Shown here piece by piece: positions 23,525 through 36,005 of a stretch of 64,000 nt of DNA. The translations under genes and the position numbers were made by a program. Below the pieces are notes generated by a model. The model was not told where the DNA came from. It worked only from the letters and a program-made list of their open reading frames with translations, and did no database searches. Numbering within the stretch: position 1 is the stretch's first letter; each line of letters begins with the position of its first letter. The stretch is from Sipunculus nudus (taxonomy: Eukaryota; Annelida; Sipuncula; Golfingiida; Sipunculidae), in the NCBI GenBank assembly GCA_026874595.1, contig CM049313.1, positions 47,748,159 through 47,812,158 of the forward strand, given 5' to 3'.

Positions 23525-25965
23525 CAAGTGACCCATGGGTCATGACGCTCAGCTGCCAAGCATGACCTGCGACATCATGGGCTGCAATTCACAACTTCTA
23601 GTAAAATTGTTGCAGAACCTATATGCCAATTTTGTTTAAACTTTCTACATTGCCATAAATTCTTATCATATATGTCTGGTTAAAACAGTGTGAATGATGG
23701 TCTGAGGCAAAATGTATGGTTTTTGAGCTATCAGGAACTAATCCCACAGCTTGCTCGATACCTGTCAGTCTCAAAAGGAATACCACACAGGCCACATATA
23801 AGATCAAAATATAGCAAAAGATCAAGGAAATCCATGCAAGAATTATTGTGAAACGGGTGCTTCCATATTAATTTTTATTCAGTACAAGCCAACTGTACTG
23901 AGCTTTTATAAATGATGGTCATATTTATTAAGAAATCTTTGACCCAATGCAAGATTACATTAATATACATCCCACTGCATTCACTTTAATAGTTCTTGAG
24001 ATAATATGTTCTAAAGGAATTTAAAGATGGCGTCCTGGTGGCCATATTGGATTTCTGACAGGTCGGAAATTGAACAACAAACATCCTCTAAAAGGGACCA
24101 AACATCATAAAAAAATCACAGAAACTGTCCTGGCAAAAGGATTTCTAAAATGGCTACCTGGCAGACATAATGGTTTTCTGACAAGTCACACATCCTCCAA
24201 TAAGACAATAAACTTGTAGCAATTGCTTCAAAGAATGTAACAGTTATGAATGTCCAAAACAATTCAAAAGGCATTATCAGGTTGTAGAGCTCTCATATCA
24301 GATTTATGAAAATGCAAATGTAAAAAGTGCAAGTCCAATTTGTTTTAATTATCAGCTTGCTATTCAATGGGGTCAGCAGGGTAGGTAAACTGCAAAACCT
24401 AAAAGAAAAGAAATGTAGAAAGCATCACTAAGAGTCTTGTAATCAAATAAAGCCATCCTAAATCCAGGTACAGACCCACATATTATCAGAACAAACACTT
24501 GCTGGTATATCTGATGATTTGTAAAATAATATTCAGATATCTAGAAAACTAAGTTTATTGCTATGATTCCATGATATAAACTGCAAAATGTTCCCATCAT
24601 TTTATAAATCAGTAGCTAAACTTAACACTTAACTCTCATAGTCTTAATGCCTGGCCAAAGCATTCCGGCAACAGTGTTTTTGTTTTGCACTAATGATATA
24701 TCCTTATCACTCCATGAGCTGATACAAAAGGGAGTCATATATCACAAGTGTCACTGACAATTAAGGGCACATAGTGAGATGTACCAGTTGTGAGTGCCAT
24801 ATGGTTATATATACAAGAAAACTGGAAAAATAAAGATGGTATACAAAATAAGTTATTGTGAACATCCCTGACCTATGACCTTGGCCTTTTGCCCACATAT
24901 CAACTGGATTCTTTCTAAATGATGGGTAACTACTAACCACTTACATCTGGCCGGGTATAATTACTTGGCAACCAATGAGTGAATAACTTAGACCTGCAAC
25001 CTTTAACCTCCTGACCAGCTGACCTCAAAATCAATTAGTTATTTCTTCATGCAAAAAGACCCATAAATAGTTTGAATGAAATTCAGTGATGCACAGATGT
25101 GGCATATGTGAAAGACTGAAGGTTTGGGTTGAACAGTTTCACTTGAAATATGTTCACAAGCATTTAGAACAATATTGTGACCTTGACCTTTGACCTTTTG
25201 AATTCAACATCAATAGGCTTCTTCTCCTATTGGTAGGTAAGCCATATATGACAGATGGAAAGTATAGATTGAAAAGTTTGCTGAAAATGACTCCACGCAA
25301 GAAGAGGGTGCTGTGAACTTGACCTTTGACCTAAAATCAACAGGTCTTTTCCCCTGATGGCAGAGAAGCGATATCAGTGCTGAAAGGTTTGGAATGAAAG
25401 GTCTAGCTTGAAATGTGTCCAGAACCTTTTCAAAGAAGTGGATCCTGTGCCCCTGACCTTTGACCTTGTGACCTCAACATCTATAGGATTCTTCTCCCAC
25501 TTAGTAGGTGAGCTATATGTGAAAGATCAAAGAATTGGGATGAAAGGTTTGGCTTAAAATGCATCCTGAGGCTTTTCAAAGAAGTTGGTTCTGTGACCTT
25601 GACCTTTGACCTTGTGACCCTTAAAATAATTATGGTTCTTCCCCTGTTGGTAGGTGAGCTGTATGTGAAAGATGGAAAGTTTTGGATAAAATTTTGGGAT
25701 GAAAATTTTGGATAAAAGAATTATTTCTGGGGGGTGCAAACACACCCCATAACTTCGAGAATATAGGTCGCAGTGACCTAATTTCAGGTTTGCAAGGATA
25801 TCTTTTAAGAACCTCTAAGCCTGCATAGGGTTCATGGCCCTAGCCCCTATGGTTACGATTTGTGCCCTGCTAACGGACGGACGGCCGGACGGACAGACGG
25901 AAGGACGCCGGACAAAGACCCATCGCTATAGCCCAGCATGACTGAAAGTCAGCTGAGCTAAAAAT
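23525..25965 (-). mobile_element. Helentron/pearl-like element, inverse orientation
   Basis: Read on the minus strand it starts at TTTTTAGCTCAGCTGACTTT near 25960, passes a CCGTCCGT-rich microsatellite (about 25870-25915) and ends at 23525 with the palindromic block and GGGTCACTTG. The interior (24.85-25.75 kb) holds tandem units of about 140 bp carrying 'tgaccttgacctttgacc' on the plus strand. Non-coding. Confidence 0.65.
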
Positions 25966-26467
25966 TGTGAAAAAATTTTTCTTGATAGTTAGATAGTACA
26001 AGCTATATTATGGACAGCCTCTTGCATGTTAATTGCTTAAACGTTGAACTTTTTTTACTTTTGTTTATTACAATTCTGTTGTCTTTTTTTAGCTGATTAA
26101 TCTGCCACCTGTGTTAACAGATATGCTGTTATATACCGTGTGATTAAAGTAGAGGATAATATTTCTTCAGAAGAATATTGGTAAAACAACACCCATTTTT
26201 TTGCAGACATGTCATTTCGTGCGTTCCCATTAATGTATTCATATTACCTTATGCGACATCTCTTTTCACAGTTTACCATTATAGAATATATATAGATGGG
26301 AATGTAAAGGGGTTTGAACACATTGTTCTATAAAAAATTATATAACGGCGACAGCTTAAACGTATATAGTGTACATTTCTATCCATTTCATTGAAACAAG
26401 TAGGGAAATCATTGAAACAAGTAGGGCTTTACGCTCTTTGGGTGCTGTTTCTTCACATTCTGGTATT
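25966..26467. other. Non-coding stretch
   Basis: The only structure is a short direct duplication of 'cattgaaacaagtaggg' near 26390-26427. Confidence 0.4.
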
Positions 26468-26905
26468 AAAGGAGCCCAATCACCTATGAATCATGTCGAA
26501 TGAACACGAAAAATAGCGTCTTCTCTTTAAAATAAATAGGTACCTGCAAAAATTTTGCACTGAAATCGTTTGCTTACTCCTTTAGACGAATGTTAAAAAC
26601 AGTGGACCGGGTGTCAACATAAACAAAGCGCATTTAATTGGACTTCGTGCATCGCCTAGGCCAAATTATATGTCAATCAGCAGTTGCTCTGACTGACTTT
26701 GCCTCAAAAATGTAATACATATTCCCGCTAGCTGAAACATGGCATGTTATCTGTCGCGCATACGCAAAATTGGACCTCCGACCTGTGTTTGCAAACACAC
26801 AAAACCATAACAAGGTGTTAAACAGCTCACAGGGAGGTACTGAGACAGTGTGCTGGGATGATTTTGCTGGGAAAGTTTTGTAAAGCTGAACTGATCGTGT
26901 GAAAG
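26468..26905. repeat. Dispersed ~450-bp repeat, copy 2
   Basis: Same family and orientation as the block at 2401-2870 (shared 'cccaatcacctat', 'ctctttaaaataaat', 'aacaaggtgttaaacagc', 'gaggtactgagac'). No conserved frame is visible. Confidence 0.6.
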
Positions 26906-27269
26906 ATCAAAGATAGCATGATCAAAGATGAACACGTTTATGTAGTACAAATTCCAGATGGACGATATTCTGGATGAACCAACACCTACATATTGTTTGG
27001 ATAAAGGCCTACGTTTTGGTTTCTTTTCTAGTGATTTGCTCGAAAATATTAGGCTCATTTTATAATAATGATCACGGGTGGTGGGTAAACTGAACATGAG
27101 TTTTTTCAATGTTGTTTCTTTCACATTTAGAAGATGCCTTTTAAAAAGTGACACATGTACATATGACATAAGGATATATGTTTATGAGGTTTTCCAAAAT
27201 ATTGGTTCTGTGATCAGTTTGAAGCCAACCTGTCTACCCAAACTGGAGTTATCATCCATAAACTAATTT

Positions 27270-28700
27270 GTGAATTGATGGGCCCTGTGACCTTAACCTT
27301 CGACCTTATGACCCTAAAATCAAAAGGAAACTTCCCCTATTGGCAGGTGCACCACATGTTGATGATGGAAGGATTGAGATGAAAATTTGGCTTTAAATGC
27401 ATCCAAAATCTTTCTTAAGTAGTGGGTCCTGTGACCTTGACCTTTGAACTCATGACCCCAGAATCAAAAGTTCTTACTTTAGTGGTTGGCCATATATAAG
27501 TCAAGTTTGAAACCAATATTTCAAACTAAATTGGTGTTATCATCTGGAAAATAATATGTGGATTGATGGCCCCATAACCTTGACCTTATGACCCCAAAAT
27601 CCATCAGTTACTTCCATTACTGGCAGGTGAGCAACATCTGGAAGATAGAATGTTTGGGACAGAAAGTTTGGCTAAAAATACATCAACAATCTTTTTAAAG
27701 AAGTGGGTCCTGTGACCTGGACCTTTGGCCTTATGACCCCAAAATCAAAAGGGTTCTTACATTATTGGTGGGCCATATATAAGTAAAAATTGAAACCAAT
27801 ATGTCAATTCAAACTTGAGTTATCATCTAGAAACTAATATGTGGACAGATGGGCCCCTGTGACTATGACCTTTGACCTTATGACCCCCAAATCAATCAGT
27901 TACTTCCCCGATTGGCAGCTCAGCTATATGTGCATGATGGAAGGTTTGGATGAAAAGTTTGGCTTAAAATGCATCCACAATCTTTCTAAATAAGTGGGTA
28001 CTGTGACCTTGAACTTTGACCTCACGACTCCAAATTTGAACAGAATCTTCCCCTATTAGCAGGTTAGCAATATCTTGAAGATGGAAGGTTTGGGATGAAA
28101 AGTTTGGCTTCAAATGCATATGCATTCTTTTTAAAGAAATGAGTCCTGTGACCATGACCTTTGACCGTTTGACCCCAAAATCCACACGGTTCTTACTTTA
28201 GTGGTGAGTCATATATAAATTAAGTTTGAAACCAATATGTCAAACTAAACTGGAGTTATCATCTGGAAGCTAATTTGTGAACAGATGGCCCCTATGACCT
28301 TGACCTTTGACCCCAAATTCATTTATGCTCTCCCATACTGGCAAGTCAGCTAAATGTGCAAAATGGAAAGTTTGAGATGAAAAGCTTGGCTTAAAATGCA
28401 GCTATAATCTTTTTACAAAAGTGAGGCCTGTGACCTTGACCTCTGACCTCATGATCCCAAAATAATATAGGTTCTTGCTTTAGTGGTGGGCCATATGTAA
28501 GTCAAGTTTAAAATTCATGTGTCTATACAACCTGGAGTTTTCATCTGGAAACAAATTTGTGTGGATGGACGGATGGACAGACAGACAGACAAACGGACAG
28601 ACAGACAGGGTGATAACTATATTGCATCCACTTATGATCAATAAACACACCAGGTTTTGGGACACTAGATGCAATTACAGCTGAGAAGCTGACATGATTT
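27270..28700. repeat. Tandem ~140-150-bp Helentron-like core array with ACGG/ACAG microsatellite
   Basis: The landmark 'gacctt(g)a' recurs near 27294, 27434, 27574, 27726, 27862, 28008, 28156, 28292 and 28432, i.e. every 136-152 bp, with two alternating unit types. The array ends in a (GGAC)(AGAC)n microsatellite (about 28563-28612). The layout matches the core of the element at 23.5-25.97 kb, but flanking heads and ends are not clear. Confidence 0.65.
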
Positions 28701-28734
28701 TTGTCATTTTATAGTAAAAAAAAATATATTCGTT

Positions 28735-29100
28735 AAAATAACAAAAAATACAGGTGGAGCCTCCACTTTTCGGGAACTGATAAAACTAGTCATGGTCAAT
28801 ATTCAAGGCAAGCTTCATGACAATCCATGCATTAATTATCAAGATAATGGAGGTTTTGTATTATTTTTTTTTATTCTTGGGGGTACTTTCGAGCCCCATA
28901 GCTCGGAGGATATAAGTCGCAGTGACTTAATTTCAGGTTTCCAAGGAGATTGTTTATTGACCTCCCTGGATATACACTTAGAAGTTTCTAGGTCCAGCAG
29001 TTACGAGGTGTGCCCTGCTAACGGCCGGCCGGACGGACGACGGACAAAGCGCCATTCCTATAACTCAGTTGACTTACAGTCAGCTGAACTAAAAAAGGAA
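28735..29100 (-). repeat. Short Helentron/pearl-like copy, inverse
   Basis: Its minus strand starts with TTCAGCTGACTGTAAG near 29085, then CCGTCGTCCGTCCGG, then the core phrases 'aggaggtc', 'cttggaaacctgaaatta', 'atatcctccgagctatgggg' and 'ttgatcat'-like sequence. This is the same core as in the 45.7-49.3 kb array, in one unit. Confidence 0.6.
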
Positions 29101-29576
29101 GAGAGTTGAGATGAGTTGATCAAAGTATAATAATAAACACATTTAATTTATTAGCTGAAGTAAGATGTTCAAATATAATTGTAAATTTTCCTTTTTCAAA
29201 TCAAAACAAATTCGATAACTATTTCACAATCCAAACAGGAGTTACCATTTGGAAACAAATATGTGGTTAGATGTGAAAGATGGAAGGTTTGGGATGAAAA
29301 GTTTGGTTTAAAATGCATCCACAATCTTTTAAAGAAGTTGGGCCTGTGACCTTGATCTTTGACCTCATGACCAAAAGATCAATAGGGTCCTTACTTTAAT
29401 GGAGGGCCAAATTAGTCAAGATTGAAACCAATATATTCATCCAAACTTGAGTTATAATTCGGAAACAAATATGTGGAGAGATCAGGGGCGTAGCCAAGGT
29501 GGGGCCGTGGGCCCCCCCCCCACCCGTCGCATCCAGTACTCGCCGTCCTTTCGGAATTTCACTTAGTCTATTAATG

Positions 29577-29578
<2 letters not shown>

Positions 29579-29632
<54 letters not shown>
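29579..29632. repeat. (TA)n microsatellite
   Basis: A pure TA array within the outer hAT-like element. It creates spurious alternating Ile-Tyr frames on both strands. Confidence 0.9.
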
Positions 29633-29634
<2 letters not shown>

Positions 29635-29652
29635 TTAAATTGCCTTTGCTAT

Positions 29653-30435
29653 CAGTGACGGATCCAGAAGGGGCGCATTCGGCGCGCGGCCCCCCCTTGA
29701 GCTGCATTTTACCTATTTCCCAATATTCGTGATAATTTTCATTTTTCATAGTTCTTTTCATAAATTAGCAATTAGATTTTATTTAATTTATCTGCAGTTT
29801 ATTACTTTCAAACTCATTAGTTTGGTATGAGGATATTTATGAACAGCTGCAGAACAAATGCAGGCAAATAGGTTCCGGTTGGGGTCGACCGTGGATAATA
29901 TCACGGCCGCTCTGGTGATACCGGTACCCGAACTCGCGATCTGTGCTCTTTGGAGTCCTGTGTGCTGTCGGGACTACGGACCCCGGATAATGCAAAGTTT
30001 GACATAAGACTTCAACATATCAGTGATTTCACTCTGAGCAGTACATTTAAAAGATAATATATTGCAAGTTATAAACGTAAATGCGCCTTTGTGCCATTGA
30101 CATTACCATGTTGAAAATGATTGAAATTTTACATATATGAAATTTTGAACCTCTCTACGATATGACTACATAACGCAAAGACAAAAGGGAACAGTTTTAC
30201 ATAAACAGGAAATCCTCATTTTTATTGTGAAAATTGCCTCACAATGTCCTCTTTACAGTGCATTTTCAAAAAAATTCCCAATATGTGAGGGGTTATTCCC
30301 CTCCTATACCCTCTCCATGTAAGTGAAAGTAATGAAACCATGGTTCATTATTGAAAATAAAAGAAAGCTATAGTTTCATACACTATAAAAAAACTATAGT
30401 TTCGAATTTCTGGATCCGCCACTAATCCGCCACTG
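29653..30435. mobile_element. Second hAT-like MITE nested in the first
   Basis: The left end is CAGTGACGGATCCAGAA. The right end, inverted, is CAGTGGCGG then ATTAGTGGCGGATCCAGAA, i.e. with an extra partial TIR copy. These are CAGTGGCGGATCCAG-type hAT ends. It lies wholly inside the 29483-30477 element. No clean target-site duplication was seen. Confidence 0.6.
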
Positions 30436-30539
30436 ATCATGGCCCCCTCCCCTCCCTAAATCCTGGCTACGCCCCTGGAGATGGCCACTGTGACCTTGAT
30501 CTTTGACAAATTTTCAGGAAGATTCGTCAAACCAGTCCG

Positions 30540-31085
30540 GAGATTTAAGCATGGTTTTTTGTAGCGTGAACGTGAATGTAGGTGGCGCCACCTGTCATAA
30601 AATCAAGAAAGCTATCCTGGATGTATACGCATGCCAAATGGCAGGTGAATTAGTCAAACCACTGCGATGATATGAGTGATTTTAACCCAAGGCAGATAAA
30701 CAGATGGACACTGTGCAAACATTTTTTGTGTATGTTATAAAGCAGATAAACAGATGGACACTGTGCAAACATTTTTTGTGTATGTTATAAAGCTATCCAA
30801 GGGCTACATTTGTACAATTTTATTTTCCTGATCGGTCAAACGGTTCCCGAGATATGTGGGTTTATGTGTGGAAACAGACGCACAAATGGACGCTTGGCAG
30901 AGAGGAAAGGTCAGAGGTCAATGCAAATTGGTTAGGCACCAGTTCACATGTGACCCGATAACTTTCGGAAAAATCCTTCTAGTAGTCTCAGAGGAGTTCT
31001 CCGGAAACGAACGCGGCGGTGGCGGAACCCGGTCAAAACATAGTATCCGCAAAACTTCGTTTTGGCTGATACAAATAATATATAT
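30540..31085 (+). repeat. Dispersed repeat family B, plus-strand copy
   Basis: Contains TAGGTGGCGCCACCTG, then 'aagctatcc', and ends with the GC-rich 'cgaacgcggcggtggcgg' and 'acccggtc', after which 'acttcgttttggctgatac' leads into an AT microsatellite. It matches the inverse of 20640-21045. Short frames inside are not coding by any domain evidence. Confidence 0.6.
30692..30791. repeat. Perfect 2 x 50-bp tandem duplication
   Basis: The 50-bp unit starting GCAGATAAACAGATGGACAC is repeated head to tail with no mismatch, inside repeat family B. It must be recent, or be an assembly artefact. Confidence 0.9.
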
Positions 31086-32199
31086 ATACATAGAGAAATA
31101 TATGGTTAGAACATATTTCAGCTTGTTGTCTTCATTTACTACTGCATAATAAATCCATTAATTTTGAAATTTCTGGTTAATATTATTGGATACAGGTCTG
31201 TGTAAACAAGTGAAGTTCTCATCAGCTGAGTATGCCATTACACTATATATTATTATTTTTTTAATAAGTGATTTATAAACATAAATTTTCTAAATAAGAT
31301 CATCACCATACCATTTCACCGTTTCAGATCACTCTAAGTAGGCCTCATTTTGAAATATTCAATTTTGCCAAGATCAATTTACATATTTTATCTGTTCTAT
31401 TTACTTCATCTAATTTTAGCTCATTTTTAATGGGATATTCACATGCATGTCCACTGACACAAATCTGCAGTCTGAACACTCTGTCAGCAGTCTCCTTAAG
31501 TGACCATTGGCCAGTGCAACTGATACAGCAGTGAGGGCGGCATGCGTGCGGCAAGCAAGCGCAATTTCCATTCGCAAGGGGGGGGGGGGGGGTCGATACA
31601 TTTGACCCCTTATTTTCTCAATATAGTGTAATTATAATAATATCATTAGTGGTAAATGGAAAAACCAGTTATGGGACGGGGGAAAATTATTTCAGTGATT
31701 CACGACTGTCTAGTATGTGTGTCGACTACTGGGGTTGCGCGTGTGTGGTGTATCCCCCTCCCCCCCCCCCCCGAGCTGTAAGATTTGGCATGATAGGCTG
31801 TATATTCTTAGTATTTCATGTCACACTAAATCAGTTCAATGGGCTATACTCTCTCTCATTTGCAGCTGTTCTAAAAAATATAAATATTTTAATTATAATT
31901 ATTACTTTACTGATTTTGTGAAGGTGGTGTTTAACTCAAGTTATGTAAGATTTTGATAAAATCCCGGGATATAGGGAATGATTGATGTCATTTATATTAT
32001 TTACATTTGGAAATAACGTGCTATTGTCATATAAGTTTTGACTTGGCCCGATGCTGCAAGTATACACCAATTAGACAGATTTATCATGTAACTTTCATCT
32101 CATGAGAAAATATATGTTTAGTTTCAGTCAAACAAAATAATTGAGAATCCAGGATATACAATTTCACAAAAGTCTGTGTGGCTAATACAACTAATAAAA
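31086..32199. other. Non-coding stretch with G- and C-tracts
   Basis: Poly-G near 31578-31592 and poly-C near 31758-31772. No gene is recognisable. A diverged LTR of the downstream Gypsy remnant may lie in its right part, but no ends could be defined. Confidence 0.35.
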
Positions 32200-33590
32200 C
32201 ATAGTGGCAGCGCAGTGTGTGATTCTACGAACCTGCTGGACTTTAATTGTGGGACCGGCCGACCAAACACGGTTTTTTTTTTGTTTTTTTTTGGCAGACG
32301 TGTCCTACAGACTGTAATCTCCTTGGTGCTAGGTATGTGTGTGTTAATGATCTGGCTGGAATTAAACCTCCAAGTTTCAACTGGCAGGCAAGTGAGTTAC
32401 CACAGCAGTTCAAAAGATTCCGTCGGTATTGTGAGCTAATGCTCTCTACACCAACCTTTGCCTAAAAAAATAACGGTCGTGAGATCGTTAATAACATCCG
32501 GCTGTGGATGGGCCCACAGGCAGTAGAAATATATGACAATTGTACTGATATGTCTGAGACACAGCAGGAACCCCCCCCCCCCCCAGTGACGACTGGGCTG
32601 CGTTTCAAACTTATTTTGAGTCGAAATCTAACTTCCGGTTTTCATGGTTCCGGTTAAGGGACATGAAACAACAACCGAATGTACCCATTGACAGCTTCAT
32701 TACCAGATTGAAAGTGCAAGCACAAAGGTGCAACTTTGATACACAGGCAGCCATGGAGGACAATCTAATAGATCAGATCATCAAAGGGCTCGCCCATGGC
32801 CCCGTCCGTAAACAACTTCTTGATCATGATGCAGACACACACTTGATAAGGCACTTGACAAGGTCCTTTGGCTATAAGTAAATATTTAATGGCTGAGGAT
32901 GATGCTATAAAGATGATACATCCTATTGATAAATTGACTACTAGCCAGGAGAGTTACATAGAAGCAAATGGACTGCTCCTCGTTCTAGTGTATGTTCAGT
33001 ATAAGCTACAGTGGCTGCTGAGTGCTGACAACAGTGAAACATGAACCTGGAGGAAATTGCCAATTAGATATATAAAACTTAAATATTGTTAATATACCAT
33101 TAAACCTTCTTAACTTATTTATCCAGATAAGCATTTATGTTAATTTAATTTAATTTTACAAAGCAATTCTTAGTTTGATCCAGTTTAATCCTGTATAATC
33201 CGGATAAAACTGGATTAAACCGGATTAAACCCAGTTTTATCCATTGTCCTGGATTAAACAAGTTTTATCCGGATAAAACCCAACCCTGACTAGGACATAT
33301 GAAGCCACTCAGACACATTTACAGAAGTTTGAAAACACACTACCATACGGCGAGCACAATTGCAGTTCAATGCTTGTTACTTCTGTGGTGGGGTCAGACA
33401 CAGGAGAGACGACTGTCCTGCCAAATATAAAAAATGTAACCGATGTGGCAAAATTGGCCACTGGGGCAAAGTTTGCCGTAATTCACGGCGGGACAGTCCA
33501 GGAACAGGAACGATATGAATGAGAAACCAAGAGACCAGGACAGACGCTCAAGGTCACCAAAACGTAGAATCCGGAATAACAGCAGAAAAT
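32200..33590 (+). pseudogene. Second Gypsy-type retrotransposon: gag remnant
   Basis: Possible primer-binding sequence TGGCAGCGCAGTGTG at 32205. Broken gag frames carry 'FNWQASELPQQFKRFRRYC' (32.38 kb), 'VPIDSFITRLKVQAQRCNF' and 'NLIDQIIKGLAHGPVRKQLL' (32.69-32.83 kb). After an unrelated AT-rich interruption (about 32.9-33.29 kb, with 'ggataaaactggattaaac' repeats) come two CCHC knuckles, CYFCGGVRHRRDDC and CNRCGKIGHWGKVC, at 33.37-33.48 kb. Pol is absent. Frameshifts, a poly-C tract and stops make it non-functional. Confidence 0.75.
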
Positions 33591-35600
33591 GATCATAAGT
33601 ACCTGGTTTTATGGCTTTAATTTATGTTTAAAAAAATGAAACTATTATATTCACTTTTGAATACTTTTACATCAAACTATACATACTAAACATAGCGAGG
33701 GTCTTCTGACAATAATTAACATTATAGACATCATCACGAAAACTTGTCTGGAATCTTAATTTTTTGTCATATTTGAATATTTTTATTTTTTTAATGCATG
33801 CATGAGAAAAGAATGAAAAGGAATTTTAGGTATGAAACTAATACATATGTAAAAATTAATATTATATTATATTATACAAGTTTATATACTTGATCACAAT
33901 TCAAATATATCACAATTAGGTAAAAAGTTTTAGAAAATAAGGTATTATATATTTCCAGTATACATATAAGTTTATTCTAAACCAGGTTTTGACATATTAT
34001 TTCATAGTAAACTCATACATGGAACCAAATTCTATTTATTATTATTTTTCATTTGCATAAATATTATAAATATTATTCTTTGATTAGAGGGGTGGGGGAG
34101 GGATGATTATATTGACCATCCCCCCTTGCCAAAAGGGGGATAAAAGTCTGTATTAGTCTGTATATAGTCTGATGCAAATAGTTTTATTTAAACAAGTTAT
34201 CGATAATACTTGTGATATACTGCAATCTTTTAAAATTTAAATAATGTATGATTAAATACTGAGTTTATAGTTTATCCTGGTGCTTTCATAAGCAAACACT
34301 GTCAATCACACCAATTGCTTTCAGCGATAAGAAAATATAATAATAAACGCCAATTGCTTTCAGCGATAAAAAAAAGTAATAACAAAACCTGAAAATTTGT
34401 TTCGGGCATTTTCAAGTGTAACAGGGTGACCTTTTTGTATTAATTTTTCCAAGGAAAACTGAGCTGCACAAAATCGGCTCAATTTCGGCTTAATGATATA
34501 ACGGCGGTACCTGCTCATAAACTCAGTTCTGCTTGCTGACGGCGGCGCTGTACACCCCCCCCCCCCCCACGACACACACACTCACTGGACACGAGTTCAG
34601 GTATCATACACCAACAATGTATTCCGCTGTGCTCCTTTCATTCGGTTCACAAATATGAACAAATCTATTTAACGTATATATCAACTTTATTCAAGACATC
34701 TATTAATGAGGCAAAGATATACAGCGATATGAGTTGAGGACAATTTGTTATGGTATCCATTTTGGAAATTTCTCTCATCATCCATGCATATATTCAATAA
34801 TGGCAAAATGGGAAGGCGTTTATTTAAATTAAAGAATTTACTATTAATTAATCATTTCTCAACAGCCCTTAAACATATGTGCATGTTTTATATAAAAGGT
34901 CAACATTGTATATCAATCTTAACCATGCATGAGCCTTGTTGCTGAGAAAATGTGCGAGGGGCAATGCACAGGAGAAAAGCCAGGAACTCTCATCCCGGTA
35001 AAACCCCCAACCCCATGAATAACGAAAAATCTGCATTCTAAGGAACCATGTAATGTTCCGTTCAAACTCTGTTCCGGACACTCCCTGCCTCTTATAACAA
35101 AGATGACAAAACCCAATTTCAAGAATATCATATATTTCCTCAATCCCCCTGAAAACAATTTAGTGTGTATTTTGATCATTTGCACTGTTTTGACACCTAA
35201 TGTTTCACTTAAATATGAAAAAAATCCCCAATTTCGCCGAGATGCAGCATCAAGTATCATAAATTGAATGCAAGATTATTGAGGAAAATATGAATAAGCT
35301 AATAAAATGACAGAAATAATTAAGAGGAGGCCAAAAGCCAGTTTGTGCCCTCCTTAAAAATTGTAGGGGAAACAACCCCCCGCCACCCTCCAAAAGAAGG
35401 CCAATACAGGTACGTAATATTACTAATACATTAATTATATACTTTACTTATATTACTGCGTTCAAACTGGAAGAGCGTTTTAGCTGCAAGTGTATTCATG
35501 CATTTATGAACAGGTAGTTCTACAAGCACCTGAAGTTACATTCCATTTAAAAAAGTTCTCATGAAGAAGTATACCAATTTATAGGAAAATTTTTCAGCAT
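33591..35600. other. Non-coding stretch
   Basis: AT-rich. Contains a direct duplication of 'caattgctttcagcgataa' near 34311-34365 and a C-run near 34554-34568. No coding or RNA gene recognised. Confidence 0.4.
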
Positions 35601-35607
35601 ACCGGCT

Positions 35608-36005
35608 TCGGAGGCCCAGGGGTAGAGCACAGGACTCAAAGCCAGGAGATGGTGAGTTCGAATCTCGGCCGAGGCGGTGAGATATTTAACGGTAAACCCG
35701 CTACCAGGATGAGCGCTCTGGAGGCTGAATGGGAAGGCCGTGCCCAACGACCGTGTTTCACTCACAAACGAGTGTGTTTTTCGGGGGTTTCCCGTCGGTA
35801 TGACCCAGTTATGGGGACGATTACATACCAAGGGCCCGCACGTGCAGTAGTCACCTGGCCTGGTTAACACCAGGATTTAACATCAAAGGAATCGTGCGAT
35901 GCTGCCCCGTCACGACGCCCGAAAGCGGAATGGAATTCTGCAGATGTACATAGCCCGATTCAGCTAGCATTTAAAATGGGTCGGTTATGTCCAACAAAAA
36001 ATATA
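35608..36005 (+). mobile_element. tRNA-derived SINE
   Basis: The head folds like a tRNA. It has an A-box-like 'ggggtagagcac', an anticodon-arm region with loop 'ctcaaag' and a B box GAGTTCGAATCTC, then complementary 'gccgaggc'. An acceptor stem is imperfect and a ~320-bp unrelated body follows ('tatgacccagttatgggg', 'gcggaatggaattctgcag'), ending in A-rich/TA sequence. RNA polymerase III promoter plus body plus A-rich tail identifies a SINE rather than a working tRNA gene. The anticodon position suggests a tRNA-Leu (CAA)-like ancestor; that is inference. Confidence 0.65.

Larger units (their letters stand above)
29483..30477. mobile_element. hAT-like MITE inserted in a tandem core unit
   Basis: TIRs CAGGGGCGTAGCCAAGG (left) and the inverse of CAGGGGCGTAGCCAGGATTT (right). 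The 5-bp word GAGAT flanks both sides (29478-29482 and 30478-30482). Across the element the host repeat continues seamlessly ('gtggagagat' then 'ggccactgtgacc'), showing it landed inside a Helentron-like tandem unit. The TIR sequence and 5-bp duplication fit the hAT superfamily (hAT5-like). It holds no transposase. Confidence 0.75.

Noticed and set aside
29396-29761. Two opposing frames of 77 and 121 residues
   Set aside because: They span the (TA)n array and hAT-like MITE ends; no protein family.
35610-35682. A functional tRNA gene
   Set aside because: Acceptor stem is imperfect and a SINE body follows; treated as a SINE head.
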